From PGYR01 sp041675005 (GTDB lineage Bacteria > Bacteroidota > Ignavibacteria > Kapaibacteriales > UBA2268), in assembly GCA_041675005.1 (NCBI GenBank), contig JBAYUQ010000016.1, positions 1 through 64,000 of the forward strand: a DNA stretch of 64,000 nucleotides, written 5' to 3'. Shown one piece after another: positions 17,182 through 26,729 of the stretch (within the stretch, counting starts at the first letter, position 1; every line of letters begins with the position of its first letter). The position numbers were made by a program, and so were the translations under genes. Below the pieces are notes generated by a model, which had not been told where the DNA came from, ran no database searches, and saw nothing but the letters and a program-made list of their open reading frames with translations.

Positions 17182-17784
17182 ATGAGAATGTGGGCAACAG
17201 TATTTCTTGTAATCTTAATTTCTTGTGGTCAAGTAGATAAGAAAGCGACTTATGCAAATAACAATGAAACTGAAATTAAAAACAGCTACCCAGAAAAGTT
17301 TAATAAAGAGCTATTAGAGTCTGAGTTGAAAATACTTGAAGATTTCCGACTACGACGTGCGATATTTGACAGCTATCTCAAATCTAAAAACAAAGAAGAG
17401 AATATTTTTACATGTCCGTCTTGCGGATATCCAACTCTGTCTGAAAGGCGAGGTTATGATATTTGTGATATTTGCAAATGGGAAGATGATGGTCAAGATG
17501 ATAAAGATGCTGATGAAATATGGGGTGGTCCAAACGGGAGATTATCATTAACACAAAGTAGATTACTTATTGGGCAAGAGCTACAACAATTCGCAGATAG
17601 CCTAAAAGGTACAATTATTACAGACCCTGACAAGTTTACATTAATACTTGAGGAACACAATAAAAGAATGGAAATAGTAGATGATAAAATAAAAGGTGAC
17701 ACTGATATTAATGATCCTCTTTGGGATGAATGGAGTCGTATAAGAGATATAATTAAGATAGAACTTATTGAAATAAACAAATAG
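17182..17784 (+). CDS. Lipoprotein carrying a CPCC-type cysteine-rich domain
   Basis: A 200-residue protein with leader 'MRMWATVFLVILISC' (lipobox Cys15). Its core is a Cys_rich_CPCC-like domain (about 70-125), with 'FTCPSCGYPTLSER', 'ICDICKWEDDGQDD' and 'GGPNGRLSLTQSR'; the four Cys likely bind a metal. Members of this family that I know are short, cytoplasmic and lack signal peptides, so the lipid anchor is unusual. Function of the family is unknown. Transcribed alone. Confidence 0.7.
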   Translation: MRMWATVFLVILISCGQVDKKATYANNNETEIKNSYPEKFNKELLESELKILEDFRLRRAIFDSYLKSKNKEENIFTCPSCGYPTLSERRGYDICDICKWEDDGQDDKDADEIWGGPNGRLSLTQSRLLIGQELQQFADSLKGTIITDPDKFTLILEEHNKRMEIVDDKIKGDTDINDPLWDEWSRIRDIIKIELIEINK

Positions 17785-17942
17785 AAATATTATCTAATGA
17801 ACCCTAATAACCCAAATGCACTAAAAACTATTCTTTTAGGAATATTAATATTATTGAGTTTCTTGGATTCTTCGGACTCTGCGTGTCCTCTCAAATGACA
17901 TGGCTTACCGCACTTTGTGTTCTCTGTGTAGAAATCAAAAAA

Positions 17943-17997
17943 GCAAATCATTGTGGCTTTACTTCGACAAGACTCAGCACAAGTGTGTTAAAAAAAG
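17943..17997. repeat. Dispersed intergenic repeat, copy 2
   Basis: A near copy of 1552-1606, including 'ttgtggctttacttcga' and 'ctcagcacaagtgtgttaaa'. The neighbouring stretch 17785-17942 has no gene. At 18017-18030 'ccctttcagtcctt' recurs at 38216-38229. Confidence 0.75.
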
Positions 17998-18011
17998 TAA
18001 CCCTGAGACAG

Positions 18012-18323
18012 CTACGCCCTTTCAGTCCTTGCTGTGGCATATTCATTCAAAAAAAAACAGCCCTCTTGTAAACTAAGAGGGCTGAGAAATTTAAAAATAA
18101 CTTTAGTGCGAGTGACCGACTGAACCCCTGCACCACCATTACCAGCTTCTTCTGTGGCTATGTAGAGCTGGGTTTGTCCGAAATCTAGACTCTTTTTACT
18201 TTGCTTACTAGCTTTGGTTATAGAATGCTCCTTTATCTTCAACTGAGGATAATGTTCTTTTGCCAGATTAACAGCTATTGCAGTTGTTGCTAATTTAGTA
18301 ATTAACTGATTATTCTTCCAAAT
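18012..18323 (-). other. Coding-like open frame without a clear start
   Basis: Immediately downstream of the efflux adaptor, one frame stays open from ATT at 18321 (overlapping the adaptor stop by 14 bp) to 18012. It reads plausibly as protein: IWKNNQLITKLATTAIAVNL and onward, then 'YIATEEAGNGGAGVQSV'. No ATG or GTG start is present; TTG at 18240 is the only common alternative. The frame runs through the terminator hairpin, so the original stop is missing or the end is decayed. It could be a small gene with a rare start, or the remnant of one. Not recognised. Confidence 0.3.
18049..18084 (-). terminator. Terminator of the RND efflux operon
   Basis: A 10-bp perfect stem cagccctctt / aagagggctg, loop of 7, followed on the minus strand by nine T. 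Confidence 0.85.
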
Positions 18324-19500
18324 TTCTTAGTGCTGACAATATGGAATATGCATTTTTCGTTACAATTTTTGCATTATTGATATCCATACTATCTGATAGA
18401 GTAATTGCAGTATATCCTTCTTGCTCAACACCTTTTTTGATCTGTTCTAATTGAAAGTTAACAGAGCCATTCTTTTCACTCAATTCCAAAATAATGAAAT
18501 CCTTGCCTTCCAACTGCACTATAGCATCCCTTGGAACAGCCATTTGTTGTTGTGTTCCAGTTTCTACCCAAGCTTTGACATACATCCCTGGGAGCAATCC
18601 TTTTTGATCACTCGTTATATGGCAATGTACGGGAATACTACGATTTTCTCCGGCCGATTTACCAATAAGAAATATTTTTGCTACGCGATTAAAATTGTTT
18701 TCATTTGCGAGCGAAAACTTAACCGATTGACCTTCTTCCAACAGACCTAAATCTTTTTCGAAAACGTTTAAAGCTAGATGGATATCATCGAGGTTTATTA
18801 GTTCAAAGATTATATCGTGTGGAGTTACATAATCGCCAATATTCTTATTGCTTAACTTAACAAACCCTGATATAGGTGCAAAAAGATTAGCAGTTCTGGT
18901 TATGTTGCCTTTTTGAACAGATGTTTTATTTATTCCCGCCAATTCTAATTGTTGCTCATATCCTTTGATACGAGCTTTCATAACATTCAATTCTGAAGTA
19001 ATCTGTTGAAATGTTTTTGCAGAATTTATATCCTCATCTCGCAATTTTTGCTGACGTTGATACTCTTCTTCGAGAAATTGAAGTTTGCTCAAACTTTCCA
19101 AATAATTCTGTTGTATATTTATAAATTCGGGATTCTCAATAGTGGCTATAACTTGCCCTTTCTTTACCGCTTCACCAGGTATTAATGCTGCTGATTTTAT
19201 GTAACCACCTAAAGGCGCTGAAACAGAAGCCATACTTTTAGGTTCTACATCTATTAGTCCATTAATTTTGATGATATTACTCAAATTTCTCATTTCTACT
19301 TGACCAGTTTCTATGCTAGCTAGATTGTATTGGGCTTTTGTCAAGCTTATCTTATATACTCTATTTGATGCCGTTGCTCCTTGATTAACATTTGTTTCAG
19401 CAGGAGTTCCATTTTCTTTATTGTCTTTGTTTCCGCAAGCCGTAATTAGTATTATCGACAATAACAATGCAGAAATTTTTGTGATAGATTTTATATTCAT
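18310..19500 (-). CDS. RND efflux periplasmic adaptor (CusB/CzcB type)
   Basis: A 396-residue membrane-fusion protein that links the inner-membrane RND pump to the outer-membrane channel. The lipoprotein leader 'LLSIILITACG' (Cys22) anchors it. A split lipoyl/barrel-sandwich domain (about 85-125 and 205-245) surrounds a helical hairpin (about 130-195), with the 'PLGGYIKSAALIPGEAVKKG' motif, then beta-barrel and membrane-proximal domains. The length fits CzcB/CusB. It is the last gene of the metal-efflux operon, 31 bp after the pump gene. Confidence 0.9.
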   Translation of the reverse strand: MNIKSITKISALLLSIILITACGNKDNKENGTPAETNVNQGATASNRVYKISLTKAQYNLASIETGQVEMRNLSNIIKINGLIDVEPKSMASVSAPLGGYIKSAALIPGEAVKKGQVIATIENPEFINIQQNYLESLSKLQFLEEEYQRQQKLRDEDINSAKTFQQITSELNVMKARIKGYEQQLELAGINKTSVQKGNITRTANLFAPISGFVKLSNKNIGDYVTPHDIIFELINLDDIHLALNVFEKDLGLLEEGQSVKFSLANENNFNRVAKIFLIGKSAGENRSIPVHCHITSDQKGLLPGMYVKAWVETGTQQQMAVPRDAIVQLEGKDFIILELSEKNGSVNFQLEQIKKGVEQEGYTAITLSDSMDINNAKIVTKNAYSILSALRNLEE

Positions 19501-19531
19501 TTTTATTTTTCCTTTTAATTTAGAATCGATA

Positions 19532-22500
19532 TTATTTTAAACCCATTAGGGTTTCTACTATTATTATAGATTTGTTATATTGATAAAGCGTATTCAAATA
19601 ATCTTTTTGAATTGTATTTGCTAAAGAGATATTTTGCAAATACTGAGTATATGACACATCACCACTTTTAAAGCTTTTTTCAGAATTGTCAATAATCAAA
19701 TCTGCTTGTGGTAGAGCTTCATTTTGATAATACTGAAGTGTACTTTGAAGCTTGTGATACTCCTCAACCAAATTTTGCAACTCACCATAAAAGTTTATTT
19801 TAGTCAACTCCAGCTGTGATTTTGCTATGGATTCATTTAGCTCGGCCTCATTTATCTTAGAACTATACCCACCTGGGAATAAGGTCACCGCAATGCCAAC
19901 TTGAAAATATGAAAACCTGTCACTATTTGTATAGACTTTACCAAGCGGATTTTGACTCCCAGCAAATGTTGGACTGTTGTAACCAAACATAATATCGGGT
20001 AACAATTTATTTATCTCAACTGTGGTCATTTGTTCGTTAATCCTAAGTTGCTGCTGCAAATATGCAATTAATGGACTTTGAGATACAGAGTCGCTTTGAA
20101 AACTCATATCCAATGTGTTAGGTATCAAATTATTTTCTGCAACCGTAATGTTATCTGTCGTATTAAGAAGGGTTTGCAGTTGCTTACTTGCAATTTGAAT
20201 ATCTGACTGATTTCGCATTAATTCATTTCTTATTTGCATTGATTGTGTAGCAGATGTTACACTTTCTAGCTTTGTCGATTCCCCAGTTTTATACCTCATT
20301 TCGCTGAATCGACTTAGATTGTTATAGAGAGTGTCACTTTTTAAAAGTAATTGCTCTTTTTCCAATGCAAACTGTAAATTCAAATATGCGGTTTTGATAT
20401 CGCCCTTTAATTTATTTTCTTCTATTGCCTTCAATCGTTCACTACTTTTTACCCTTTCTTCAGCGAGTTTATATTGACTTATGTAAAGCATAGGGAAATT
20501 AATACGCTGGAATATACTGATCATATTATCAGTAACACCAGGATTATTAATATCACCAGTAGTATATGACAACTCAGTTTTTGGTATTGTGAACGCACCC
20601 AACTTACCAGTTTCTTCTACCTCGATTTGATAATTGGCTATTTTGATGCGCTTATTGTTTGTCAAAGCCTCATCTATAGCTTGTTGCAAGGTTACTGCTC
20701 TTACTTTTGGCTGATTGTCTTGTGCCTGTATTTTTGTTATTGGACTCAATAGTGCAAAAAGAATAATACAGCTTGTAATTACGTTATTTTTTTTAAATCT
20801 TAGTTTCATCTTCCCTTCAGTAAAATAAATATATAACACGGGCAATACAATAAGTGTCAATGCGGTTGCCGTAATCAAACCGCCAATAACCACAGTAGCC
20901 AATGGACGCTGTACTTCTGCACCTGATGAATTTGATAATGCCATAGGTAGAAAACCTAAAGCAGCTACGGTAGCGGTCATTAATACAGGTCTCAATCTTA
21001 CACGTGTTCCTTTTACGACACGTGCATAAATATCGGTTACTCCCTCTTTATCCAACCTATTGAATTCTGCCACCAATACGATTCCATTTAAAACCGCCAC
21101 ACCAAATAAGGCAATAAATCCAATTCCTGCTGAAATACTAAAGGGTATGCCTCTTATGATTAGTGCAAAAACACCACCAATGGCAGATAAAGGGATTGCC
21201 GTAAAAATGAGCAAACTTTGTTTAATTGAACCAAAAGTGAAATAAAGAAGTACTAAAATAAGCAGCAAAGCTACAGGCAAAGCAATCATAAACCGCTGAT
21301 TAGCTTCTTGTAGGTTTTGAAATTGACCGCCATAAGTTACATAATAACCTGCTGGCATATCAACTTTTGAATTCATAATTTGCTTGATGTCCTCAATAAT
21401 ACTTAGAACATCCCTGTCACGCACGTTGAAGCCAACTATAATTCGACGCTTTGCATTGTCACGCTGAATTTGTACAGGTCCCGGTTCAAATGAAATGTTT
21501 GCCACCTGACTTAACGGAATTTGATTTCCTTGTGGTGTGCTAACATATAGATTCTGAACATCGGTAATATCCGTTCGGAAATCTTTGTCCAATCTCACAA
21601 CAAGGTCAAAGCGACGTTCTCCTTCATAAACAAGTCCTGCAGAAGTACCAGCAAAGGCAGTTTCGATCGTCTTATTTATGTCCGCGACATTCATACCATA
21701 TTGAGAAATCTTATCACGGTTCATTTTAATATTAATCTGTGGTAGTCCGGTCACTTCTTCAATAAACAAATCTTCAACTCCTTCTACCGATTTTATTTTG
21801 CTACCCACATTACCAGCCAAATCTGAAAGAATATTGAGGTCTTCACCATAAATTTTTATTACAACATCCTGTTTTGCACCGGTTAAAAGTTCGTTAAAAC
21901 GCATTTGTATGGGTTGTTGAAAACCAAAAGTAGCATTAGGGATGACAGACAGCGATTTCTGCATCACAGCTGCCAGTTCTTCTCTTCCGCCAGCTTTTGT
22001 CCATTCCGATTTTGGGCTTAAGATAATCATCATATCTCCAGCTTCAATTGGCATCGGGTCTGTTGGAATTTCTCCTGAACCAATCTTGTTCACAATTTGT
22101 AATACTTCATCTGGATATTCATTTAATAATATGGTCTGTGCTTTTTGAGAAACATCAATAATCTGATCGATAGAACTTCCTACAGGAACTCGTGTTTCAA
22201 CCGCAAAATTTCCTTCGTCCAATTGGGGAATAAACTCCCCACCCATATTTGCAAAAACTATAAGCGTTAAGACTAATAATCCTACTGCCAATCCAAATAC
22301 TAATAGTTTTGCATGTAGGGCAGCTTCTAAAATAGGTTGGTAGATACGCTGAAAGAAATCCATCATTTTATCTGAAAAATTGCGTTTATGTTCCGTCTTG
22401 CGACCCAGTGCAAGGGCAGACATCATTGGAACGTAGGTCAGTGATAAAATTAATGCTCCAAGAATAGCGAACATTACAGTTTGAGCCATTGGATGGAACA

Positions 22501-23926
22501 TTTTTCCTGCAACGCCGGTCAAAGCTAAAATAGGCACGTAAACGATTAATATTATGATTTGTCCAAAGGCAGCGGAATTCATCATTTTTCCTGCAGAGTG
22601 CTTTACCTCAGTATCCATTTGTGCAGACGATAGTTTTGCAACGTCAGCATATTTCTTTTTACTGGTATGAATCCCAAACATTACAGACTCAACTACGATC
22701 ACCGCCCCATCTACAATTAATCCGAAATCAATCGCCCCAAGACTCATCAAATTTCCTGAAACACCGAATAGATTCATCATAGCTATAGCAAATAGCATAG
22801 AAAGTGGAATGACCGAAGCGACTATCAATCCACCTCTTAAATTTCCAAGAAAAAGGATTAGCACAAAAATTACTATTAACGCACCTTCTGTAAGGTTAGT
22901 TGTTACAGTCCCGATTGCGCGGTCCACCAAACCTTTCCTATCCAGAAAAGGCTCAATGGTTACGCCTTCAGGCAAAGTTTCTTTAATCTGCTCAATTTTA
23001 GCTTTTACATCATTGATAACGGCAGAAGAATTTGCTCCCTTTAGCATCATTACAATTCCTGTAACAACTTCGCCTTCTCCATTTCGCGTAGCCGCGCCAT
23101 AGCGCACACCGTGACCAAACTGTACTTTGGCAACATCCCTAATAAGAACAGGTATCCCGTTATTTAATTTAACAGCTATTTTCTCCAGCTCTTGTAGATT
23201 GTTAACCAGACCTTCGCTCCGTATAAAATAGGCATTAGGACCTTTATCAATATAAGCACCACCCGTGTTTTGATTGTTTTTTTCCAGTGCTGTAAAAATA
23301 TCTTCAATAGTAACATTCATACTTTGAAGTTTATCTGGGTCTATGGCAATTTCATATTGTTTCACTAAACCGCCAAAACCACTCACTTCCGCTACGCCAG
23401 GTGTTCCCAATAGTTGTCTTTTAATTATCCAGTCTTGTATGGTTCTTAATTCGGTAGCATCATATTTATCTTCATATCCTTTTTCGGTATGAATTACATA
23501 TTGATAAATCTCACCCAACCCTGTAGTTACGGGTCCCATCTCTGGTTTTCCTATCCCCTCAGGAATATCTTTGGCAGCAAGCGTTAATCGTTCTTGAATT
23601 TGTTGCCTTGCCCAATATAAATCTACGTTTTCTTCAAAAACAATAGTTACAATGGAGAGTCCGAAACGAGAAAAGGAACGCATATCCTTAATCCCAGGAA
23701 TGCTCACCATTGTTTGTTCTACTGGAAACGTAACTAATTGTTCTACTTCTTGTGCTGCTAAAGTAGGTGATATGGTCATCACCATAACTTGATTGTCTGT
23801 AATGTCTGGCACAGCATCTATGGGAAGCTGAGATAGCGAATAAACGCCCCATCCAATTAAAGCCAGTGTCATTAATCCTATAACAAGTTTATTGTTAATT
23901 GAAAATTGAATTATTTTGTCTAACAT
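19532..23926 (-). CDS. CusA/CzcA-type RND pump fused to a TolC-type outer-membrane factor
   Basis: A 1464-residue protein from the ATG at 23926, which has AAAGGA eight bases upstream; an in-frame start 33 bp earlier lacks this. Residues 1-1039 are a heavy-metal RND transporter with 12 predicted helices and the HME motif 'SLGAIDFGLIVDGAV', exporting divalent or monovalent metal ions by proton antiport. Residues 1040-1464 are a TolC/CusC-type efflux protein (four-helix tunnel repeats). It begins with a Met, a basic stretch and a hydrophobic segment ending 'TKIQAQ' (1069), like a signal peptide. Such fusions are known in Bacteroidota. The specific metal cannot be read from sequence. Confidence 0.92.
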   Translation of the reverse strand: MLDKIIQFSINNKLVIGLMTLALIGWGVYSLSQLPIDAVPDITDNQVMVMTISPTLAAQEVEQLVTFPVEQTMVSIPGIKDMRSFSRFGLSIVTIVFEENVDLYWARQQIQERLTLAAKDIPEGIGKPEMGPVTTGLGEIYQYVIHTEKGYEDKYDATELRTIQDWIIKRQLLGTPGVAEVSGFGGLVKQYEIAIDPDKLQSMNVTIEDIFTALEKNNQNTGGAYIDKGPNAYFIRSEGLVNNLQELEKIAVKLNNGIPVLIRDVAKVQFGHGVRYGAATRNGEGEVVTGIVMMLKGANSSAVINDVKAKIEQIKETLPEGVTIEPFLDRKGLVDRAIGTVTTNLTEGALIVIFVLILFLGNLRGGLIVASVIPLSMLFAIAMMNLFGVSGNLMSLGAIDFGLIVDGAVIVVESVMFGIHTSKKKYADVAKLSSAQMDTEVKHSAGKMMNSAAFGQIIILIVYVPILALTGVAGKMFHPMAQTVMFAILGALILSLTYVPMMSALALGRKTEHKRNFSDKMMDFFQRIYQPILEAALHAKLLVFGLAVGLLVLTLIVFANMGGEFIPQLDEGNFAVETRVPVGSSIDQIIDVSQKAQTILLNEYPDEVLQIVNKIGSGEIPTDPMPIEAGDMMIILSPKSEWTKAGGREELAAVMQKSLSVIPNATFGFQQPIQMRFNELLTGAKQDVVIKIYGEDLNILSDLAGNVGSKIKSVEGVEDLFIEEVTGLPQINIKMNRDKISQYGMNVADINKTIETAFAGTSAGLVYEGERRFDLVVRLDKDFRTDITDVQNLYVSTPQGNQIPLSQVANISFEPGPVQIQRDNAKRRIIVGFNVRDRDVLSIIEDIKQIMNSKVDMPAGYYVTYGGQFQNLQEANQRFMIALPVALLLILVLLYFTFGSIKQSLLIFTAIPLSAIGGVFALIIRGIPFSISAGIGFIALFGVAVLNGIVLVAEFNRLDKEGVTDIYARVVKGTRVRLRPVLMTATVAALGFLPMALSNSSGAEVQRPLATVVIGGLITATALTLIVLPVLYIYFTEGKMKLRFKKNNVITSCIILFALLSPITKIQAQDNQPKVRAVTLQQAIDEALTNNKRIKIANYQIEVEETGKLGAFTIPKTELSYTTGDINNPGVTDNMISIFQRINFPMLYISQYKLAEERVKSSERLKAIEENKLKGDIKTAYLNLQFALEKEQLLLKSDTLYNNLSRFSEMRYKTGESTKLESVTSATQSMQIRNELMRNQSDIQIASKQLQTLLNTTDNITVAENNLIPNTLDMSFQSDSVSQSPLIAYLQQQLRINEQMTTVEINKLLPDIMFGYNSPTFAGSQNPLGKVYTNSDRFSYFQVGIAVTLFPGGYSSKINEAELNESIAKSQLELTKINFYGELQNLVEEYHKLQSTLQYYQNEALPQADLIIDNSEKSFKSGDVSYTQYLQNISLANTIQKDYLNTLYQYNKSIIIVETLMGLK

Positions 23927-24123
23927 TTGTTTCCTTTTTTTTTTAATGTTCGAAGCCATTTGCAGGTGTTTTGATTATTATATACTAAGATTGAATACTC
24001 AGAATATATACAAATACTACAAAAGCACAATGCAATTATGGTTCAGGAATATATATTATTTTTATAAGTAAATTGCTACATTATTAGCTATAGAGTCGCA
24101 GTGATGCGAAAGTAGGTGTTATA

Positions 24124-24474
24124 CTAAGATTTGGGAGGAGTAACTTTGGGTTGTATATATTGGTCGATTGTAGCGAAAGTATGCTCTTGGCATTCAGTTA
24201 TTGTATATTCTAGAACAAAATCTATATGAGCTACTTCTTCTACTAATTGGGTGCTACAGCAATTGCATATACAAAATGGGGTGCAAGTTTCTTGATCAGG
24301 AACAACATCCGAATGTGCATCTGAGTAATCCACCACGCTGTATTCAGAGTGGTTCTCTAATTCACCGTCATGACTATCTGTGCAAGGGAATGCAACAAAT
24401 GTCGAGATTAGAATTAGTAATATGATAGATACTATTTTCAAGAGATTGTTCTGTTGTTTTGTTAAAAGACTCAA
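24124..24474 (-). CDS. Small Cys-rich exported protein of the metal-efflux operon (DUF6660-like)
   Basis: A 116-residue protein with an N-terminal hydrophobic segment (about 12-30). The mature part holds five Cys clustered as 'CTPFCICNCC' plus acidic/His residues, fitting a periplasmic metal-binding peptide. It resembles the DUF6660 proteins that often precede CzcA genes in Bacteroidota. It is the first gene of the efflux operon, with 197 bp before the pump start. The family match is from memory, not a search. Confidence 0.65.
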   Translation of the reverse strand: MSLLTKQQNNLLKIVSIILLILISTFVAFPCTDSHDGELENHSEYSVVDYSDAHSDVVPDQETCTPFCICNCCSTQLVEEVAHIDFVLEYTITECQEHTFATIDQYIQPKVTPPKS

Positions 24475-24522
24475 GAGTCTTCTACTTATTTTAGTACATT
24501 ATAAAAAAATGTGATGAATGAG

Positions 24523-24555
24523 AAAAAAAAAGAGCGGCCAATAATTGGCAGCTCT
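24523..24555 (-). terminator. Terminator of the Omp28/anchor-D protein gene
   Basis: Stem agagcggccaa / ttggcagctct (one mismatch) with a T run following on the minus strand. Confidence 0.8.
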
Positions 24556-24582
24556 TATTCTATATACTATTTAGTGTCTGTC

Positions 24583-26547
24583 TTAGTTATTTATAAACTT
24601 ACCCGCACTGATTATTTTACCATTGGAAGTAATGTTATATATTATTACTTGGTTGCGACTTAGTACATTAGTAGCTATTTGCACGTTACCAATACCAATA
24701 TTTGAGCTTTGTTTATTCAACATATTACCATTCAGATCATAGAACGCAATTTCAATCATACTAACACTTTCATTACCATTGTCTATTTTAAGGTTTTGGT
24801 TATAGTAATTAACGTTGAAATCTCTGATAAAGCTCTCTACTGAAGATACACCATCGCCCATACCTGTTATTGGTACTTCTATTCTTCTTAGAGCTGGGTC
24901 AGTATTATTAGAGCGAATTATTAATTTAGTTGTATATTCTTTATTGTATTTAGGTAAGAATTCTAGGACAATTGAATCTTGAGATTCGGCAGCGATTGTC
25001 TTATTGTATTCACCTACAAATTTGAATACACCATCCATTTGGTCGTCTATTGCACTATTCTTTAACTCTAGCTCTATATTACCAATATTATTAATTACAA
25101 CAGATTTTCTAACCGGTTCTATAAAATCGGTAGTACCGAAGTCAACTGCTTCAGTAGCAACTTGTATAGAAGAGAATTGTTGCAAATTATCGCCTTCCCC
25201 TCTAAGTGTAATGCTATAAGATGACTCGTTGGTCGCATTAGTATTGATAACCATAGTAGAGAAATAGTTGATTTCTTCTTTTGGTTTGAAGTTAACTTCT
25301 AAAGACAAATTCCCTTTTTCAGGCACATCAGGTATTTCATTGTTCAAGATTGTGAAAACACCTTCATCATTATCCATTATCTCAACAGAGCTAATTCGTA
25401 AAGTACCTTTACCAGTATTAGTAATATTTACTATTTCTTTTTGTGATTTGGAAACTTTCCCGAAATCAAGTGCAGTAACATCAGTAGTTATAATCGGATT
25501 GTCACTACTCTCAACTTTCCCATTTATTGGTATCACTAATTCTGGTGTATTAGTAGCGTTAGACTTTATTGTTACAAAAGTACTGTATTCACCTACTTCT
25601 TGATTAAGTAGTTTAACGCTTAACAACTTTGTCATACCAGGGTAAATTCTAGTCTCCGATTCAAAGTGTTGAAGTGAAAAATTATCCTTCGAGTCTAGTT
25701 GAATACTAGATATATCTATAATGTTCATTGAGTTATTATATAACTCTATTGACTCCACTTCATTTTTATTAGATTCATCGAAATTCACAGAATCCTTATT
25801 TACAGCTATTATTGGCTTTTCATTATATATCTTATTCTTCTCTGCTTGCGATACTTTCTTAGTCAAAGTATTTTGAACCCATGCAATAGCATAAATCTCA
25901 TCCATATTCCAAAATTTCTCTATTTCAAATGCAAATCTATTTCCCGAGAATCCAAGATCATTTCTATCAATTTGCTCTCCTCTCATAGGGTTCAAATCAA
26001 TTTTTCTTGTAACATAATAATAATCACTCTCACTAGTGTTACCTACTTGTGGAGCAACTACATGCCTTTCTATAATTGCACAAAATAGTAAATCTGACTT
26101 ATCTACTGGAGTTTCTAAATCCATTTTCACTTCTACGAATAAAAAATTATCGGTTACGAGACCTTTTTGTACTTTCATTTTTATCGGAACAAATTGACCT
26201 TTCTCCGAATTAATTTTATTTTGGAGGTTATTCATACCAACTACTTCCGAACCATTTACATACAAAGTAGGCAGTGAGAAAGTACTTTTATAGAGTAGTA
26301 TTCTATCATCTAAATCCTTTCTCTGTTCCCAAAATAAATCAGGGTTTACATTCATGTGAATAGTCATCGGAATCACTTCTACATTACTATTTACAATATT
26401 GTTGAATTGGTTAGCAAGCGGAAGCAGGTCTGGGCTATTGTTCGAGCTAGTTGTCATTTGCTCAACTAGTATTAGCTTTTGTTCAGCTGAAAAACTTTGG
26501 CTAAATGCTAAAAGAAGAATAGAGCAAAACAGTAGGTTTTTTTTCAT
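24583..26547 (-). CDS. T9SS-type surface protein: Omp28-like, choice-of-anchor-D repeats
   Basis: A 654-residue exported protein (signal peptide 1-20). The N-terminal 'LILVEQMTTSSNNS' with a thioredoxin-like layout resembles Omp28-related proteins, but the usual CxxC is replaced. It then has three Ig-like choice-of-anchor-D/HYDIN-type repeats (about 240-560), each with 'DFGKVSKSQKEIVNI' or 'DFGTTDFIEPVRKSV' strands. It ends in a divergent T9SS-like domain (about 575-654). Probably an extracellular structural or adhesive protein. Monocistronic, with its own terminator. Confidence 0.7.
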   Translation of the reverse strand: MKKNLLFCSILLLAFSQSFSAEQKLILVEQMTTSSNNSPDLLPLANQFNNIVNSNVEVIPMTIHMNVNPDLFWEQRKDLDDRILLYKSTFSLPTLYVNGSEVVGMNNLQNKINSEKGQFVPIKMKVQKGLVTDNFLFVEVKMDLETPVDKSDLLFCAIIERHVVAPQVGNTSESDYYYVTRKIDLNPMRGEQIDRNDLGFSGNRFAFEIEKFWNMDEIYAIAWVQNTLTKKVSQAEKNKIYNEKPIIAVNKDSVNFDESNKNEVESIELYNNSMNIIDISSIQLDSKDNFSLQHFESETRIYPGMTKLLSVKLLNQEVGEYSTFVTIKSNATNTPELVIPINGKVESSDNPIITTDVTALDFGKVSKSQKEIVNITNTGKGTLRISSVEIMDNDEGVFTILNNEIPDVPEKGNLSLEVNFKPKEEINYFSTMVINTNATNESSYSITLRGEGDNLQQFSSIQVATEAVDFGTTDFIEPVRKSVVINNIGNIELELKNSAIDDQMDGVFKFVGEYNKTIAAESQDSIVLEFLPKYNKEYTTKLIIRSNNTDPALRRIEVPITGMGDGVSSVESFIRDFNVNYYNQNLKIDNGNESVSMIEIAFYDLNGNMLNKQSSNIGIGNVQIATNVLSRNQVIIYNITSNGKIISAGKFINN

Positions 26548-26729
26548 TTTTACACCTTTTTAGTAATTTTAATTTAAAATAATTTCTAAATATAGTAATG
26601 TTTGTACTTCATAACAACAATTAAACTTTAAAAAAATTACATTTATTATAAATTATTGCACTTTTTTTCTATTATTTAGATGAATTTCGTATGTTATCAA
26701 ATTCAATTCATAATAAGCAGCAATAACTT

